In this document: piece by piece, positions 60,844 through 64,000 of the stretch
Position numbering within the stretch: position 1 is the stretch's first letter
How the letters are laid out: each line of letters begins with the position of its first letter
DNA from: Hevea brasiliensis
Lineage: Eukaryota > Streptophyta > Magnoliopsida > Malpighiales > Euphorbiaceae
Length of the DNA: 64,000 bases
Direction: 5' to 3'
NCBI RefSeq assembly: GCF_030052815.1
Contig: NC_079503.1
Location: 59,996,735-60,060,734, forward strand
The notes under the pieces: model-generated
What the model was told of the DNA's origin: nothing
The model's database searches: none
Seen by the model: only the letters and a program-made list of their open reading frames with translations
Made by a program: the position numbers and the translations under genes

Positions 60844-60854
60844 AGAGGAAGAGT
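60844..60854 (+). promoter_or_regulatory. polypurine tract of A5
   Basis: AGAGGAAGAGT directly before TGTAACACCC. Confidence 0.88.
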
Positions 60855-63800
60855 TGTAACACCCTCCAGTAGCAACTCCGTACATTCTACTATTCCTTAG
60901 GTGACCATTGTCAGTCCGACCCGTAGAACTTCTGGAAAAATATTTAAACTAAAGTGAGGAACCATAATTAACTCAAATATTACTAAGAAAAATTTAGTAA
61001 AAAGTTTAGAAATAAAATACAACCAAGTCAAATGAGCCGGTGCCCAAGCGATGGGTAATCAGAGGTAAGTTGCGGTTCTCGCAACGAGGAACCCTAGACC
61101 CGGGGAAAAATTCATAAAATAATTTTTGAGACTCCAGAGAAGGGTCATTGAGGTTCCTATGGCATTAGAATGCCAAGAAAATATTTAGAAAAATTTTTCA
61201 ATCGGTACAGACAATTTTGACCCGTTAAGCCAAACGGAGGGCATTTTGGTCATTTCGCCTTCAGAGGTGATTTTTGGCCGACTTGTCCAGTTGAGTAAAT
61301 AATTAATATGACATAAAATATGAATAAACATTACTAGAAATTAAATTGAAAATGAGTAGCGAAGAAAGGAAAAAAAAATGAGGAAAAAGGCCCATTATGA
61401 CATCTTTATGATGTCATTTAAAAGTTCTAACCAATCATATTTAAACAACCTATTAATTAACACATAAAAGAGATAAACATGGCCAAAGGAATTAAAATAC
61501 CAGCTGCCTTCTCTTCAGCCAAAAACGTGAGTTTCTCTTCTTCCTCCCTCCATGAAAATTTTCTTTCATTTCCTCCATTTCCCATGAATTTTCACAACTA
61601 AACCCTAGACACCTTTCATTAAAACTTGTCCATACCTCTTGGGGAAGTGTTTGGCAGCCTAGAAAGTGAAGGAAAGTGAAGTTTAATCTTGGAAAATTCT
61701 GCCATTAAAGAGGTTAGTGCTTATTTATGCAAGTAGTTCTTTTATTTCATGTTAGGAACTTGAAATTGTTAAGAAATGGTAAAATAAATGGACCAAATTC
61801 ATGTGTATGTACTCCTTGATTTTTGGTAGCCCTAAGGAAGGGATAAGAGTGACTGCTTTGATGGACTTAGAGTGGACTAAAGATGATATTTAAGGTACAT
61901 ATATACATGTATAATGAATTGGTGTGCTAACTAAGGTAAATGGGAGTAAACCTTGAATATGAACTAGGGTTTGGGAGTGAAACTTGGATTTAGCTTATGA
62001 AATTGTTAGAGAACATTTTAATGGTCAATTAGTGACCATTTTAGGTAATTTGACCACAATTTGGACTGAAATATAGCATGGCCAAGTGAATGTGTAGGCT
62101 GCCTAAGGACAGCAGCAGAGTGGTCAAATTTCAGTCCACTTGGACTGCCATAACTTTGGCTGTGTAGGTTCAATTGGTGTTTGGCCAATTGGACATGAAA
62201 CTAGGCTTATAATGGCACATTTTTGCTGAAGAAACCATGCCCAAAAGACCAAAGCAAGAGGACCAAAAGTTGGCCCCAATCCAGGATACCACAAAGCAAA
62301 CCCTGCAGAATGACCAACTCACTGTAGAATGGTCAAATTGACCTGAAATTTTTACAGTAACAAGATATGATATAGACAAACAACTTTCATGAAGAACATC
62401 ACCCCAAATTATGCCATTAACCCATTCAAATTATTGGGCAAAGTTGAGTTATCAAACTACTCTGCAGATTTTCATTTGAGAAGTAATGTTTGGAGGACTA
62501 TAACTCTCTCTAGAAAACTCGGATTTAGGCGATTCTTGAACCGATGGAAACCTAAGGTATGGTAGAACATTTCATAAGAAGAAAGTTAGACCAAATTATG
62601 AACTTAACTTGATCAAATTACGACCAAATTTGGACAAAAATCTGCGGACCAAAATCTCGGCAAGATGAGCGATTGCGTGAATAGTAAACTTATTTTGGCC
62701 ATAACTTGAGCTACAAAACTCCAAATGGAGTGATTCAAAAAAGGAAATTCAACTAGACAAAATAAGGAACAACTTTCATGTTTACCATTTCCTCAAATTC
62801 CCACTGCAACAGTGCTTAATGGAATGGTAAAGTTAAGTTTCAAAAACTGAAAATTTTGTTTCCCTTGGTTAAAGCTTAGAAATGGTATTAATGCTTAATG
62901 CCAACAAGTTTTAAATGAAAAATGTGGTATGTTTGAAGTGCCAAAGTCAGTGTACATATTCTCTATGCAAAAGTCAACTTTCTTGTTGACCAATGAAATG
63001 AATAGTAACACCAAAACTTGAAATTCAAAAATGTGAAACTTAAAAATGCAAAATGCCCTAGTAGGCCTAATGTGATTGGTTTGGATAGTTTGGCATGCCA
63101 ATAGGGTATTGTTTTAGCAGTACTGCGAAAGGCTTTATGCCTGTATTCATGGCTTTATGCCCATATTCATGGCTTTTATGCCGATTATGTGATATCATGG
63201 CTTTTTAGCCATACTAACTGCATACGTGGTTGACGTTCTGCGTCCCATGGTATGACGGCCCGAGGCAATCACCGGTGTCGGTGCCAACGACCCGTTATCG
63301 ATCCGTCGTCCAATTCAAAGATAGGTTACTTGGGCATGGAAAAGTATAACCATGATTGAACTGATTATTAAAGAAAATACGAAAATTAAGAATCAGGAAT
63401 GATTGCAAAAATACAAAGAAGCTCAAGATCATGAAGAAAATAATTAACGAAATGCATGAAGAAGTTAATATCATAAAACATGATTAGCCCTCGACTAAAT
63501 AGTAAGTTAGTAATTATTCATTTCTTATGAACACAATAGCAAGGAAATTATGATTTTTATTAGCATATTATATTTTCTTGTATTATTGGCACCACTAAGC
63601 TTTATGCTTAGCGCGTCGCTTTTGCAATGCGTAGGTACTGAAGATTTGGACAGAGGGCCCGGTAGACCATAGATTGGGTAAGGCCATTCACAGTTCTGCA
63701 TAGCGTCCGTGTCACCTCACAGACTACAGTGCATTGGTAGAACACTAGGTCCCATTTTGTATTTTGAAATTTTTGTAAATTTGGTAATTAAACTCTTATT

Positions 63801-64000
63801 TTATCATATGTATTTGAACAAATGTAATATAATTTTGTATTAATGTAAGTACTTGTAATTTGTGATTATAAATCACATGTGAGAATATATTTATGATTTG
63901 AGTCTAATGATGATGTGAATGATAAAAAGAGGAATCGTTAAGAAATTGCTGTAACTTGATGTGATACAAAATGTGAATTGTATATGAGTACCATGAGATG
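60855..64000 (+). repeat. 3' LTR of A5, cut by window end
   Basis: Aligns with 57031 onward nearly base for base except for clusters (62110-62330, 62440-62680, 63260-63320) in which CAG/CTG words are altered or short stretches are missing. The ORFs 62170-62379 and 62895-63101 are LTR shadows. Confidence 0.94.

Larger units (their letters stand above)
60495..60854 (+). other. internal region of A5 (360 bp, non-coding)
   Basis: Begins with the PBS region and includes an acceptor-like TTATTTTAG at about 60616 upstream of ATGGAATAA (a stop right after the start). It then runs through a GA-rich stretch (about 60640-60800) and ends with GAGGACGAAATTT, a leader to the PPT also seen in A3. No capsid, protease or RT codons are seen. 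The purine-rich middle might be filler from a deleted gag. Confidence 0.9.
57031..64000 (+). mobile_element. A5: A-family element with 360-bp internal region (right LTR cut by window)
   Basis: Two A LTRs in the same orientation (57031-60494, 60855 onward) with only 360 bp between them, including a PBS-like and a PPT-like sequence at the proper ends. The LTRs are nearly identical, so the insertion is recent. No gag or pol codons remain. This is a non-autonomous derivative of the LARD/short-internal kind. Right end and duplication lie outside the window. Confidence 0.92.

Overview
The window is nuclear DNA of a plant, most likely a woody eudicot. It is almost entirely nested Ty3/gypsy LTR retrotransposons. 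The coding remains are chromovirus-type: an aspartic protease with a DPGSTHSY motif, a reverse transcriptase with FVVVFIDD, an integrase with a GPY/F module, and a C-terminal chromodomain-like tail (LVKVLWRHHN..EATWE). Primer sites match the 3' end of initiator-Met tRNA. This fits the plant Tekay/Del group. I found no host gene, tRNA, rRNA or CRISPR array. The species cannot be fixed from sequence alone; Euphorbiaceae is only a guess.

Three LTR families are recognisable, named here A, B and C. All begin TGTAACA(C/T)CC and share a GC-rich block with TCCGGACA within the first 100 bases. A LTRs are about 3.1-3.7 kb and end GTGTCACA. B LTRs are 2.1-4.0 kb and begin with an AAGTTCGGTAG block. C LTRs are about 3.7 kb and begin with GTTTGCATAGCC. 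A fourth, unrelated element between 8.4 and 17.2 kb looks like the Tat/Ogre group.

Layout. 1-8409: an old A-like element on the minus strand (A0) with a decayed gag. A B solo LTR (3958-6047, target duplication CACCC) sits in its 5' LTR. 8410-17247: Tat/Ogre-like LTR end, long ORF-poor leader with minisatellites, and a broken gag-like ORF at 16.2-17 kb. It carries a C solo LTR (8595-12297, TTAGG). 17248-36090: element A1 on the plus strand, with many stop codons and its RNase H split by a complete B element (B1, 23224-34182, minus strand, CACAT). 36090-38274: fragments of B/C-type LTRs. 38275-55880: element C1 on the minus strand. Its pol is largely open but is split by an A solo LTR (43649-47347, AATTC) and by a deleted A element (A3, 49517-54563, AGAAG). 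55881-64000: an A LTR fragment (A4) interrupted by A5. A5 has two near-identical 3.4-kb LTRs around only 360 bp of non-coding DNA.

How the parts work together. Each element would be transcribed from its LTR, primed by tRNA-Met at the site next to the 5' LTR and by the purine tract next to the 3' LTR, copied by Pol and inserted with a 5-bp duplication. Here all show deletions, nested insertions or decay. The most unusual points are: a short intron at one conserved position inside integrase in three copies; a conserved splice donor inside every LTR family; a stem-loop kept by compensating changes; four degenerate units of about 190 bp in the LTRs; and recently moved elements (B1, A5) that lack most or all of the replication genes.
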